Part shown: in pieces, positions 22,512-32,719 of the stretch | How the letters are laid out: every line of letters begins with the position of its first letter | Position numbering within the stretch: the first letter of the stretch is position 1 | Assembly (NCBI RefSeq): GCF_000340215.1 | Contig: NW_006921534.1 | Span: 5,932,955 to 5,996,954, forward strand | Direction of reading: 5' to 3' | Source: Pseudocercospora fijiensis CIRAD86 | Taxonomy: Eukaryota; Ascomycota; Dothideomycetes; Mycosphaerellales; Mycosphaerellaceae | DNA: 64,000 nucleotides | Notes under the pieces: generated by a model | Told to the model about the DNA's origin: nothing | Seen by the model: only the letters and a program-made list of their open reading frames with translations | Databases searched by the model: none | Program-made: the position numbers and the translations under genes

Positions 22512-23487
22512 CTTTGAAAATTTGTCGCGAGGCTTTTCTAAGGTATGTCGAATTCGTTAAAGAGTCTCTAAGTTGATGATTTTCGCAAAGATTCGAACAG
22601 TTCCGTTTGCGTATCGTCCTAAAATGCTTTCCAGGCTTGCAACTGGGCCGAGTATTACTATCGATACTTGGTGAAGGCGAAACTTGAACCGTCGAGTTCG
22701 GGCTAGATGGTATTGTAGGGTCAAGTAGTTTCGATATCGGATAGATGTCTTGATCTTAAGGAAACGTTTCCTCACATTCTACAAGGTCTGTGCCCTCTTC
22801 CAAAGTTTGGTTATTATTATTATCCATGCCTTGTACATAGAAGAGCCTACTCCCATTGGACGAAACAGCAGGCGCAGGACCCGAAGGCTCTTCCACGCCG
22901 AAACCTTGAGAGATTGGATGCGAGGGTTGGATGTTGGCAACTTGTCCCTTTGTGGTTGCGAATTTTCATGCCCAGAAGGAAGGCATGGTAGCGCAGGGTA
23001 TTTTTACAGGTAACAAACTATTCTCAATTTCCCACGGCTCTATCCCTACAGGCTCCTCCCGGAGCTGAGATTGGTCGCTTTGATGAGTATTGCGTATATT
23101 TTTGGATAGCAGGTTGGTCAAAACAGCATCGGTTGTTCAATCCCTGTAGAACTATTCTACGCCCCGGCCTCGCTTAAAGGGTATCCTACTGGCAAACAAT
23201 GCAAGCTCCCCGAATGCAATCAAAATGCATGATCATCTCTCCAAACTCCACATCTGTATCAGCCTTGCAGTTCTTGGCGAAAGCACCAATTTCAGCTGTC
23301 ACCGCCAAGGTCAGGAGTGCTTCAACTTTTGCACGATGCCATCCACAACTGCCCATTCGCCTGCCGTTAGAGGGAGTTCGCTGTCATCCTCGCCTGAAGG
23401 CAGATGTGGTGCATGCTCGACCACCACAACAGAGCCGTCCGAATGCATAGAAGTCGCTGTATCTGAGCGTGACCTTTCCGCGTCATT
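22512..23487. other. Intergenic region
   Basis: 5' flank of the secreted-protein gene and 3' flank of the acyltransferase. Only short unrecognised frames (e.g. 22750-23013 plus); nothing further seen. Confidence 0.5.
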
Positions 23488-24510
23488 CTACGACGCAGCG
23501 TTCAGCACCTTCTGCTCGACACCGGTACTTCTTGCCTGTCCATTGCCCTGGCTCTCGCGCTGGCTGTCTTTGAGGGCGATACCTTGCTTTTGTGCGTCTT
23601 GCGTAATCTCAACCAGAACCTTCAACATCTTCTCCCTTGTTTCATTGAGCAGCTCATCAACGTCCTCCTTGGTCTTCCCTTTCGTCTCGATAGGCTCCAA
23701 CACTCGAATTGGAATCGAGCCTGGTCGAAAGATCTTCTTCTTGATGTTGAGAACGTTGCTGTAGTTTGCAACCACGATCGGCACAATCGGAACTTGTGCT
23801 TGGATCGCAAGGTGGAAGGCACCCTTTTTGAATGAGAGCAGGTCCGGCTTGTCGTAGTATGATCTTGTACCCTCGGGAAAGATGTAGACGGATTGCTTTG
23901 CTTCATGCATCTGCCTGGCAGCATTATCGAAAGCAGCGAAGGCTTGCGTGCGGGATGTTCTCTCGATGAAGACAGTCTTACTCAGAGCCACTGTGCAACA
24001 AAGATTGTCAGTAACAAAAGGAGGGAGTTCCCAGAAGATGTCTATCCTTCCTGACTCAAGAAGATTATACGTACTGAACCATCCCAAAAACGGCACCATC
24101 TTCAAGCTCTTCTTCGCAGTCACCGAGCAGTACTTTGGAAAGACATGTCCGAGAAACAGAACATCAAGCTCCGTCTGATGATTGCCAACGAATACAGCCG
24201 GTCGCGTTGAATTCAAGTAATTCTTCTCGTCTTGTATATCAAACCACACTCCCGTGAACAACAGCATCGTCCACTTGAACGACCGAGCAGTCGTCCATTG
24301 CCCGAGACCTCCATAGCCAACAACGTTGAGACAAGCCGAAGCGATGGTACCGTAGCAAGCACATATGAAGAGTGCTATGAAGGAAGCGAGACTTCGGGCA
24401 TAGAATTCCATCGCCGGCATTTTGAGGGCATTCGAGAGGAAGACGAGGGCGTTGATGGTGAGGGTGGTGATAGTGGTGGCGGTCAGGAGGCAGAAGAGGA
24501 TACCGGCCAT
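23488..24510 (-). CDS. slc1: 1-acyl-sn-glycerol-3-phosphate acyltransferase (LPAAT, Slc1-like)
   Basis: Acylates lysophosphatidic acid to phosphatidic acid at the ER or lipid droplets. Exons 24075..24510 and 23488..23990 (complement). The 84-bp intron (GTACGT...CACAG) is in frame and silent in the open frame, but splicing it out gives the family sequence LGWFMALSKTVFIER, which supports removal. 312 aa. It has two N-terminal membrane helices, block I NHQTELD (HX4D), block III FPEGTR, and block IV VPIVPIVV. The C-terminal 60 residues are charged. Divergent genes are not close; the mS35 gene follows in the same orientation. Confidence 0.95.
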   Translation of the reverse strand: MAGILFCLLTATTITTLTINALVFLSNALKMPAMEFYARSLASFIALFICACYGTIASACLNVVGYGGLGQWTTARSFKWTMLLFTGVWFDIQDEKNYLNSTRPAVFVGNHQTELDVLFLGHVFPKYCSVTAKKSLKMVPFLGWFSTYNLLESGRIDIFWELPPFVTDNLCCTVALSKTVFIERTSRTQAFAAFDNAARQMHEAKQSVYIFPEGTRSYYDKPDLLSFKKGAFHLAIQAQVPIVPIVVANYSNVLNIKKKIFRPGSIPIRVLEPIETKGKTKEDVDELLNETREKMLKVLVEITQDAQKQGIALKDSQRESQGNGQARSTGVEQKVLNAAS

Positions 24511-24886
24511 GGTTATGATTGTGTTTGTGAGCTCATCGGTGCAGGTTTGTGGTGGTGACTACGTGGGAAAGAAGTACGACTAGCTTTGTTGAAGTTCTGT
24601 AGTGGGGAGGTGAACTCGGCAAACAGCCCACCCACAACCATCACGCTGCACAGAAAGTCCGGCGCCGGCATGCGCTACCGCCGCTGGTGCAGCAATCAGA
24701 ACTGTGCCATTTCGACTGACATGAAAAAATCGGATGCAGCAGCTGAATGTGAGGTAAAGGCAGAAAAAGGAAGATTGCTGAAAATCACGAATTTGATCAA
24801 TGATCAAGGCCATCGGCTCATCGGTTGGAATTGTACAAATCCTCTCTTGGAGAAAGCGCATAGACTACACTATGCAGTGCCCTCGC
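24511..24886. other. Promoter-side spacer of the LPAAT gene
   Basis: 376 bp between the LPAAT start and the mS35 stop. No extra gene seen. Confidence 0.5.
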
Positions 24887-26282
24887 CTACTCGACGCTAG
24901 TCGGTATCTTGACTTGGCCTCTCTTCCTATCCTCATGGGGCATGCCATATCGTGCGCCAACGGCTCCTCGTCCGCGTCCATCCTTGCCTCCCTTCCAGCT
25001 GATATCCTGGAACTTGAAGTTCCACCGTCTGGTCTCAACGACACGCTGGGTCTGCTCTTCCCACGCCTTCTTCTTGGCTTCAGCCTTTGCTTTGGCTTCT
25101 TTCGCTTCCGCATCTCGACGCAACTGATTCTCAAATCGCTCTCTGCGCTCGACGTTGTTCAAACGGTCCTTCTCTATAGCAATGAGCTCTGGATGAGGAA
25201 TGCGCTTGTCGGCTGGAAGGAGGTTCTCGTGGAATGCCTTTGCCGCATCTTCTCGAGTGAATTGCCGCGATTCTGATACTGGGTAGAAAAGTTGATGGCG
25301 TGTGCTTGCGTGTACTGGTAGGTCGTTGACGCTTTCGTGCTCGTAGATCTGTTTTGTAGGATGGTGGGGTTTGAAAGGAGTTTGCGGCAGCATCGCAAGA
25401 ACAGCGTCATTATATGGCTTCGCTAATTGCTTGCCCTAGTACGATGTCAGTCTCAATTCATGAAAAAGTCGATTTAAAGCGTGGCGTTGATTGCAGGGTC
25501 AGAACACAAGATCATTGTAACCATATAGGTGTCTTCAAGACTAATCGATATTTGAAAAGCATCACGCGATGGGACAGGACTGAAAGACAATCACATACCT
25601 CTTCTTGCCACTGCTTCTCAATGGTCTTCAGTCTCACCACTGCCGCGACTCTCCTCATGTCAACGCCATATGCCGCCGAAATGGTTGATATGCTCTGATC
25701 CTGAAGGACAACTTGTCTGTACAGCTCTTCTCTGAGGTCTTCGCTTAGGACACTCTCACTTCTGAAATTGTGATTGAGCGGATACGGTCTCATATCTGAA
25801 GGCCGTTCTGGCGGCATACCACCTCTCGCGTCCAAGTCTGCCTTTGCTTGGCGAGCTGCAGCTCTTTTGGCTGCATTCGCCTGCATTTCCACCTCATCAA
25901 GTCCATCCTCCCTTTCTTTCTGCACTATTTCTGCCTCTTCCTCTTCCGTGTAAACCTTACCCTCTATCGCGGCATCGGCGTTGCGGTTTTGTTGATCCTG
26001 GCGCTGTCGCTTTGAGCGCAAGAGAAGGCCTTGTTTGTCGTATGCGGACATGTAGTTTGTGCTGCCTGGTAAGGGATGGCGAAAAACCTTGCCAGGGCCT
26101 GCGAGCCATTCCCACATACCTCGCCGGAGTGCCGTTATATTTCTGGCCTTGCCGCGTCGATGCAATTGGCGTGTCTGCGTTGCTGCCATTGTAACGGGTT
26201 CATGGTGCATCTCTGGTCGCGTTCGGAAGCACTGACACGATTGCGGTGCAGACAGCCGCTGGGGCTGTATTCGAGGAGGCAT
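24887..26282 (-). CDS. Mitochondrial small-subunit ribosomal protein mS35 (Bot1/Rsm24 family)
   Basis: Component of the mitochondrial 37S ribosomal subunit. Exons 25599..26282 and 24887..25435 (complement), 410 aa. The 163-bp intron (GTATGT...ACTAG) joins EKQWQEE to GKQLAKPYNDAVLAMLP. It contains the Bot1p-domain blocks WEWLAGPGKVFRHPLPGSTNYMSAYD, RPYPLNHNFRSESVLSEDLREELYR and YGVDMRRVAAVVRLK. The N-terminal 50 residues are Arg/Gln/Ser-rich with few acids (mitochondrial presequence). A long Lys/Ala/Glu helix (AKAKAEAKKKAWEEQ) precedes the end. Start at 26282 is the first ATG; MHHEP 24 codons later is an alternative. Confidence 0.9.
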
Positions 26283-26722
26283 AGCGATTCTATGCGAGAT
26301 GAGCTGATGTCGACAGGATGGAAGAGACGAATGTTCCTCCCAGACATTGAAGCCAAACGCGGACCGCGGAAGTCTGGCTTGGCGGAACGGCCAAGCTCAA
26401 GAGCTCCTTCTTTGACCTGCCGTCTACTTACAACAGACCAGACTGCAAAAGTTTAAAGCATAGCATTGATTGACTGAAAAACGATGATTCACGGGTAAAA
26501 TCACAAGGTTGTGGTGTCGGGAAGGAGCACAGGACTTTGCAGGACTTGATACCAGAAAAAGAATCCTTCATTCCATCCGACCCAGTACTCGCAATGCCAC
26601 TCATGGCGGGAAAAAGACCCTCTGCTCCTTCTCTTCAGTGTTCTTTCAAGAAGGCTCCGACCTTCGATGCTGGACTCAAGAAGAGCAGCACCTGAAGCGA
26701 TCGGCTATACTGAGATCAGAAA
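26283..26722. other. Promoter-side spacer of the mS35 gene
   Basis: 440 bp with no gene seen. Confidence 0.45.
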
Positions 26723-26888
26723 GGAAGCTTTGGACTAGAACAAAAAAGAATTCTAACAAGTCGCAGTCGCGACTGAACCTAACCCCTATGTAGTTGTTAG
26801 GCAGAGGAAGCTTTGGACTGGAACAAAAAAGAATTCTAACAAGTCTCAGTCGCGACTGAACCTGACCCCTATGCAGTTGTTAGGCAGA
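26723..26888 (+). repeat. 83-bp tandem duplication
   Basis: Two adjacent copies (26723-26805 and 26806-26888) beginning GGAAGCTTTGGACT and ending TTAGGCAGA. They differ at only a few positions, mostly transitions. The array sits directly 3' of the tRNA-Trp-like locus (minus strand). No coding potential. Confidence 0.9.
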
Positions 26889-26913
26889 GTATCACAATTC
26901 CTCGGTATGCAAG

Positions 26914-27051
26914 TCAACCTACGATTTGAACGGATGACCTTCTGGATACTCCAGGAGCACTGGAATCAGACGCGCTACCGCTGTGTGGAGGTTAGCACGA
27001 AGTTGATATACAACGCGCAGTGAAGGTACCACGAACCTGCGCCACAGGTCC
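26914..27051 (-). tRNA. tRNA-Trp(CCA)-like gene with anticodon intron and a D-loop insert; possible pseudogene
   Basis: Reading the minus strand, GGACCTG-TGGCGCAG is followed by a 56-bp insert (27036 to 26981: GTTCGT...GTGCTAACCTCCACACAG), then CGGTAGCGCGTCTGATTCCAG, a 13-nt insert containing CCTGGA complementary to the anticodon region, then CCAGAAGG and TTCAAATC. Without the first insert the A box reads TGGCGCAGCGG, near consensus. The 13-nt insert lies after base 37, where eukaryotic tRNA introns sit, and pairs with the CCA anticodon. T-stem and acceptor pairing are weak (possible 2-nt loss), so it may be decayed. Confidence 0.5.
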
Positions 27052-27623
27052 TGAGTGGACTGTGTCAGAATGGTTACAGAATAACCGCTTCTGATTGGGC
27101 GAAGGGTCGAGAAATCTGTATATGTAAACTCCATTGAAAAAAGGTTGCCGGTGAAAGTCTCGGCGTGGGTCTGTGCTCCACTTCGAATCGTGTCCATACC
27201 GTGCCTACCTTTGACCTCTTTCATCATGCGCCAGTAACCCATCACGCTCTGGTCTGGTGCCATTCAGACTCGCATACTCCCAGCTTCGTCCGAGCATCAG
27301 AGAGCTCATGCACAGCGACAGGAAACCCCGTCTATCCCGATGCTCACCGGCTCGATGGCGCATCCACCTGGTCCCTAGAGACTGAGCGCTGATATTGGAA
27401 ATACTCGGTGACACAATTGATATTATTGTCAAGTAGAAAGAGGAGCTGACTTGGCACCACGAGTGTGATTGATATACCCGGAGAAATATCCACAGATCCA
27501 TCCCCGCCCATCGGAACAGTGATCTAGCGAAGGATAGAAATGGGATCGACTTGATATTCACACTATCCTGTATCATGGACACTGTCATGTCCACTTCGAA
27601 GCAGTCATCATACGTTCTGAAAT
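27052..27623. other. Intergenic region
   Basis: No gene supported. Overlapping open frames (27205-27594 minus) lack any recognisable feature. Confidence 0.45.
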
Positions 27624-28860
27624 ATGTTCTGGCTTGCTGCCGAGCTCGTGCTACTTTTCCACCCAGCTACAGCAACCACCCTTGACATCGAAATCCTCGA
27701 ACCTCACATCCCTCCCTCAGGAAACGACTTTACCTCCAACTCAGCAAATCTACGCGAACGTCCTGCAGGTAACCGTAATACCTATATCGAATACATCAAG
27801 CCCGATTTCGATGACAGTTTTTGGGAAGATGTCAATCTCTCTCACGACTAGGCGATCAAAGGACATTTCTATCCTGGAGGAAAAGGCACAAATCCTGCCA
27901 ACGGAGGTAATATGTCTCGATATCGAAGGTGGTATGTCTCATTTGGTTGAATGGGAAATTTGGTCGAAAAAAATGTTATAGAAAAGCTCCAAAACAGATT
28001 GTATTCCTGCGTATGCTAAAATTTACTAGGCCGTGCCGTATGGTTATGATTTGTTCCGGCTTGATCTTACGCCTTTTCTGGAAATTTCGAGACGAGAATT
28101 GACAAGCCTCTTGATTCAGCTAGATACCTTAGGATCGAGGTGCTGGACTTTATCGCCATGTGTGGTTGAAGGGAATCAATAGTGTTCATATTGCAAAATA
28201 TGCAACGTGGAGAGGTGGCTTCAGGATTGGCTACACTGGATCTGGAAGTTCAGATCTAAAGCAAAGGGCATTCATATTTGGAGGTTCGAGTTGAGACTGA
28301 TGCCTATTTGCGAATAGGACTACGGTACCGGTAAAGCTGGGGTGAAACTCAGCAGCTTTCCATTGGGATTCATTCAGGCTGAGAGCGGCAAAGTCAGCAT
28401 CAATAAGGCAGCTCGGTCTCATTCAAAAGTCCGAAACTCCGGCCAGCGTTGCATACCGCGGTCACCAAACTGTGCGGCAGCAAGTCCAACTTGCCCAATA
28501 ACATATGAGACGATTCTCGGCATTCGCTCAATCAAATACAGTGTCGATCAAGGACTTCTCGTCAACGATGAAGCGGTGAAGATCTAAGGAGTCGGTCGAC
28601 TAGCACTACGATCCAGGTGCACTTGGAGCTGCATTCAACGTTCGAGCAGCCGAGCGCCCGCTGGGCTGTGATGGGGTCCGAATGTCAGTTACAAAATCCA
28701 CCTGCCACCCAGCTTTTAGAGCTCACTGATCGCACGGGCTTCTTGCTTATGGATGGAGATCTTCGACACTTGGCACTTCAAAAAGACGAATGATGACTTT
28801 TCATCTGAAATTTCCAGATCGGCACGAGCCTGATCTTAGAGCATTCATTCGTTGAGAAGA
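27624..28860 (+). pseudogene. GH2 beta-galactosidase pseudogene, N-terminal half
   Basis: Degraded glycoside hydrolase family 2 gene. After a signal-peptide-like start (MFWLAAELVLLFHPATA) come SGNDFTSNSANLRERPAGN, then PDFDDSFWEDVNLSHD-stop-AIKGHFYPGG (normally PHDWAIKGPF), PYGYDLFRLDLTPFLE and DKPLDSARY. In shifted frames follow VHIAKYATW, LGIRSIKYSVDQGLLVN, HYDPGALGAAFNVRAAER, QLLELTDRTGFLLMD and RHEPDLRAFIR. At least one in-frame stop and several frameshifts and small deletions separate these blocks. Similarity stops at about 28,855, where the O-methyltransferase gene ends, and resumes with the C-terminal domain at about 32,720. Confidence 0.82.
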
Positions 28861-29896
28861 GTCTCTTCTCTAATACACCTCGAGACCTCAAGTGCATCCT
28901 ATTTTCCGCTTAGTTACAGGATGTAGCCTGACAAGATTTACTACACTTACTGCTTCCCCAGTCGGCTCAAACCCCTCGATCAGCTCACTCTCGTATACTA
29001 AACTAGGATTACCAATGCTGTCCGCCAGTTCCCCGTTTGGTACCCGGTTCTTGTACAGCTCGACTTGCTTGGGGCTGAAAAGTCCTTGGATGGCATCCGC
29101 TCCTTGTGGAGTGCGGGCCTTTTCACGTTTTTCCGCTACAGTCGACCTGAAAGGATTTAATAATCAAGACCAGACATGAGATGCAGAATCACATGTGCTT
29201 AAGATTCTTGCGTACCTTACGTATTCGAGATATGGGGGATTCCCCGGGCTGATAACGTTGTCTGCAACGAGTATAGAGCCAGGCTTGATAAGACGGAGTT
29301 CTTCGCAAAGTTTGAGATCAGTCACGTAAGCAGGCTTCCAATGATCGAGGAACAACATGTCGATATGCTGCAGGTGACCGCTAGAGTGCAGGCGTTGGAT
29401 CGATGCGTCGCTGGAACCAACTTCAACCTTCACGATATCGCTCAGGCCCGCCAGGTCAACAAGAGCAAGCAACACGGCGGCGAACTCTGGATTGCGTTCG
29501 AGAGAATAGTACTTCTGTCCGCCGACTTTGCGTAAGGCTTCGGCAAAGAGGATTGCACTGTAGCCAACGTAGCCCCCGAGTTCAACCTACTCATAAGTCA
29601 GCCGGAGAGGAAGGCAGCGGCTGCGTTTGCATGCTACCTCCCATCGTCTGGGGTTTCTCGCTTGCTATCAGTTCTGTAACCGTACGCCCCTTGAACTCTC
29701 CGACATTCATGAGATATTTCCTCGTGCGACCAAATTCATCAATCGCCTGGAGAACTTTTTGCGGTGAGTTGCGGATCTCATCGATATTCGGTCGACTGTA
29801 GACGAAATTTAGGAGTTCTAGCTCGCGGCCGTCGTCGAAATCTACGGGGCCTTGTTGTTGGTATGCTTTGCTTTCGTCGAAGTCTTGTTGCTGCAT
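28845..29896 (-). CDS. Catechol O-methyltransferase-like SAM-dependent methyltransferase
   Basis: Transfers methyl from SAM to a hydroxyl of a catechol-like small molecule, Mg2+-dependent. Blocks seen: QQGPVDFDDGRELELL, ASEKPQTM | VELGGYVGYSAI (SAM site), LFLDHWKPAYVTDL and VADNV (Mg2+ ligands Asp, Asp, Asn kept), LVYESELIEGFEPTGE. Proposed exons (complement): 29638..29896, 29216..29586, 28951..29146, 28845..28886. The 69-bp and 64-bp introns splice cleanly and give EYVRSTVAEK and GEAVSRCI. The first junction (GTAGCA...GAGTAG, 51 bp) leaves the frame off by one. Divergent from the haem-oxygenase-like gene with 610 bp between starts. Confidence 0.8.
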
Positions 29897-30506
29897 CTTG
29901 CTCTTGCGCTTCGGATGTAGGCAATCGAAAGTCTCTGGCGATGCGAAGTTGGCAATGTGGAAGTAATTGTGACACTCCGGAGCAGATATTAGATAAGGAC
30001 TAGACGACTACAACAGTCACTTACATGTAGTCTACCCTTACTGTAGTAACGTCAGCATCATGGATATCTGTCGCATTGTCTTTCTCTTTACGGTATAGAT
30101 ATGGGCAAGATCGTGCCGTCCTCCATCTACCTCGAGGTGGTTCGCTCTGTTTTCTCTGTATAGGATCTCCAGTAGGCAATGTGCCAAGTTCGATGATCAA
30201 AGTAGCAGTCGCATGCGATTGTAGGGATTCAAACCTTCGGCAGTTGTAAGGATTGCCTAGGAGGTAACTCCAAGCTCCAGATAAATCTGCGCTTGGCAGC
30301 CTTATTAACCATCCGAGCTTATCCCACCCAAGCTCCATACGGCAGCCAAGACGTCTTGACCAAATAATGGATAGTGCTTTCGAACACATGCTCTTTAGGC
30401 ATAAATATGTGCTCTAGAGTGTTCTGGTGTTGAGGTTCTCAGACAACTGCACAATCCTTCTAGTCCTATTCATCCAAGTGATCCGATTCAACATACGATC
30501 TTAGCA
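29897..30506. promoter_or_regulatory. Shared divergent promoter region
   Basis: 610 bp between the start codons of the O-methyltransferase (minus) and the haem-oxygenase-like gene (plus), so it must hold both promoters. No specific operator recognised. A 122-codon minus frame here (30021-30389) is judged chance. Confidence 0.45.
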
Positions 30507-32693
30507 ATGCTTCATTTATACCTACTGTTTAGTATCGGGCTCATAGTTTTCGCAGCCAGTCTACAGTTGCTGCTCCGCAATCGTCGGAAGGTGATATTCC
30601 GTTATGTGCGTGGGTCCGGGTGGATCGGTTGTCGAAACGCCGACGAAAGCAGGACTGATAGCGATGTGGAAGAGAAAGAGAGTGACTTGGAATACCTGAA
30701 AGCCCTCTTCTACCAGCTGAACAACCTCGAACGATTTCCAGACGTCCTGCCTAAAGCTAGGGAAATCCTTGTTGAGCTACTAGCCCAATGTCTCAAGCTT
30801 TCGTTAGACGACCGCGAGAGAGGCATCGATTTACCCTCCGAGTACAGCCAGAATGAGGTAGAAAGGACGATCCTGGAGCAGCATGACCGCATCGGCCAGC
30901 AATTCAAGGCGTATGTCGCGCGACGTCAGGCTGGCCTGCCAAGAGAGATGTTTTCCGACCGTGCGAGTGCAGTGGCATGGTTACGAGACCAAGCTCCGGC
31001 CAAACTCGTGGATGGCGCTTGGCTCGGGCATATCCATAGGTTTTCCACCTCATTCGATCAACGCCCTATTACTAGGCTGGCATGGCAGATTATGTCGGAA
31101 GAACTGGGCGATGGTGATGTGGCGAAGAACCACGTCTTCGTCTACCGCGAGCTTCTAGAAAATAGCGGTGTCCGCTTGCCAGCAGCAGACAGTAAAGACT
31201 TTCTCCATCCTCAACATAAGCTCCACGACGTGGGAAGCTGGAAGACGGCGCTGTCGCATTTGCTGGTATCGCTCTTCCCGCACGACTTTCTGCCCGAAAT
31301 TCTTGGCTTCAATATGCATTTTGAGCAGCTGACCTGGAGCACTCTGTGCGCCGCGACGGAATTGCGAGAGCTCGGACTCGATCCGTATTACTTTTTGCTT
31401 CACATATCCATAGACAACGTGCATTCAGGACACACTGCGATGGCCCAGAGGGTTGCGTTCGACTTCCTCGAGCACGTACAAGAAAGGTCGGGGCCGTCTG
31501 CTGCGAGCGAGGCGTGGAGGCGTGTGCAAGCCGGCTACGCTCTATCTCGATACGCTAGCCAAACTAGTAGCCACATCTTTCATCAAGACAAGTTCAACTT
31601 TAATAACCGTCGTGAAAAAGAACTCGTCGCGATCTTGCGGCAGAAAGCGCTCGCCTCGCAGTGGCTACATTGTTCGTCTAAAGTAAAGCTGGGCAACCGG
31701 CCACTCTCGGATTGGTTCAGCTCGAAAGATATGGGGCATTCCGATTGGGGAGCAGAGTTATTGCAAGCGCTTGCCAGTGCCTCGCCGTGGGTATATCCAG
31801 GCAAGAGTTACAAGAGTCGCCTTGTGCAAGCGCTCTCATGGAAGGGCAAAATGTTTGGAGCCTTTTCTACCAAGGAGTTGTGCGTGCTTCGGGAGTGGAT
31901 TGACGGTCTGACTGCCATTCACAGTAACCGTGGCGAGTTCTACTGGAAATTTACGCAACGTAAGACATCCGACTTGCCCGAGCTGGGGAATGGCGAGCAG
32001 GATATTCTGTTGCATTATCCGGTCTTGGGCGATGCTATTACGCCGCAGCTGGATTCCTGGTTACATGAGCAATCCGTTATGCCTTTGGCGACATTGGCCT
32101 TCACTGCGGTAGAGGGCGACGTCGATATCCTTAGACTGATTCCCCTCTGGTTCGCAGGCGCCGCTTTGCTCGAGGGTTTGGTCTCCAATCCTGCTAAGAC
32201 GTGTGGTCCGGCCGTTTCGGCCTTACTAGGCGTCGTACGAGCTCAGCATGGTCTCGTCGACGACTTTGCAGGCTGTACCGGTCTAGACGAGTCTTCTTGC
32301 GCCGATGTCTGCGGCCTGCACGAGCTGGGAATGAGTATAATCGCCAAGGCCGGCATGCAAACGCCGCGATCGCTTAAGCAGGTCTATGCGGTATGTGGAG
32401 ATTGTCCAGAGGCGACCATGATGCTGCACCTATCCATGAGGCCATTGAAATATGCGGAAGTCTTAAGCGGCATGTCAATGGCGTTCGCATGCTTCCACGA
32501 CATACTATGTGTCTCTAGGCCTGAAATCTTGCCGGCCGCAGCAATAGCTGCTCTGAAGGGCATCGCTGCGAGAGAGAAAGCTGGGTTGCAGGTGTATCAC
32601 GATGAAATTAGCGATGTGGCTGGAAAAACCGCGTTCAATCGCGGCTTCTACATAGCAAAGCGGCAGCTTGAACAATGCTACCACACCGGTTGA
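30507..32693 (+). CDS. Haem-oxygenase-like (iron-containing redox enzyme) protein, 728 aa, membrane-anchored
   Basis: Single intronless exon. Residues 3-23 form a hydrophobic helix followed by RNRRK (signal anchor, N-out/C-in or ER type). Residues about 190-330 match the haem-oxygenase-like fold of the Haem_oxygenas_2 / HDO superfamily: KNHVFVYRELLENSGV, LPEILGFNMHFEQL and YYFLLHISIDNVHSGHTAMA, with His, Glu and Asp/His residues placed as di-iron ligands. The C-terminal 390 residues are helical and Ala/Leu-rich, with a Cys cluster (CGPAV, GCTGLDESSCADVCG, CGDC); not recognised. Members of this fold oxidise amines, fatty acids or amino acids; substrate unknown. Pairing with the methyltransferase suggests joint small-molecule chemistry. 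Confidence 0.68.
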   Translation: MLHLYLLFSIGLIVFAASLQLLLRNRRKVIFRYVRGSGWIGCRNADESRTDSDVEEKESDLEYLKALFYQLNNLERFPDVLPKAREILVELLAQCLKLSLDDRERGIDLPSEYSQNEVERTILEQHDRIGQQFKAYVARRQAGLPREMFSDRASAVAWLRDQAPAKLVDGAWLGHIHRFSTSFDQRPITRLAWQIMSEELGDGDVAKNHVFVYRELLENSGVRLPAADSKDFLHPQHKLHDVGSWKTALSHLLVSLFPHDFLPEILGFNMHFEQLTWSTLCAATELRELGLDPYYFLLHISIDNVHSGHTAMAQRVAFDFLEHVQERSGPSAASEAWRRVQAGYALSRYASQTSSHIFHQDKFNFNNRREKELVAILRQKALASQWLHCSSKVKLGNRPLSDWFSSKDMGHSDWGAELLQALASASPWVYPGKSYKSRLVQALSWKGKMFGAFSTKELCVLREWIDGLTAIHSNRGEFYWKFTQRKTSDLPELGNGEQDILLHYPVLGDAITPQLDSWLHEQSVMPLATLAFTAVEGDVDILRLIPLWFAGAALLEGLVSNPAKTCGPAVSALLGVVRAQHGLVDDFAGCTGLDESSCADVCGLHELGMSIIAKAGMQTPRSLKQVYAVCGDCPEATMMLHLSMRPLKYAEVLSGMSMAFACFHDILCVSRPEILPAAAIAALKGIAAREKAGLQVYHDEISDVAGKTAFNRGFYIAKRQLEQCYHTG

Positions 32694-32719
32694 TAGAAAT
32701 GTTATAACGTTCTCGATGG

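Noticed and set aside
30021..30389. 122-codon minus ORF in the divergent promoter region
   Set aside because: No recognisable feature; position between two divergent start codons makes a further gene unlikely.
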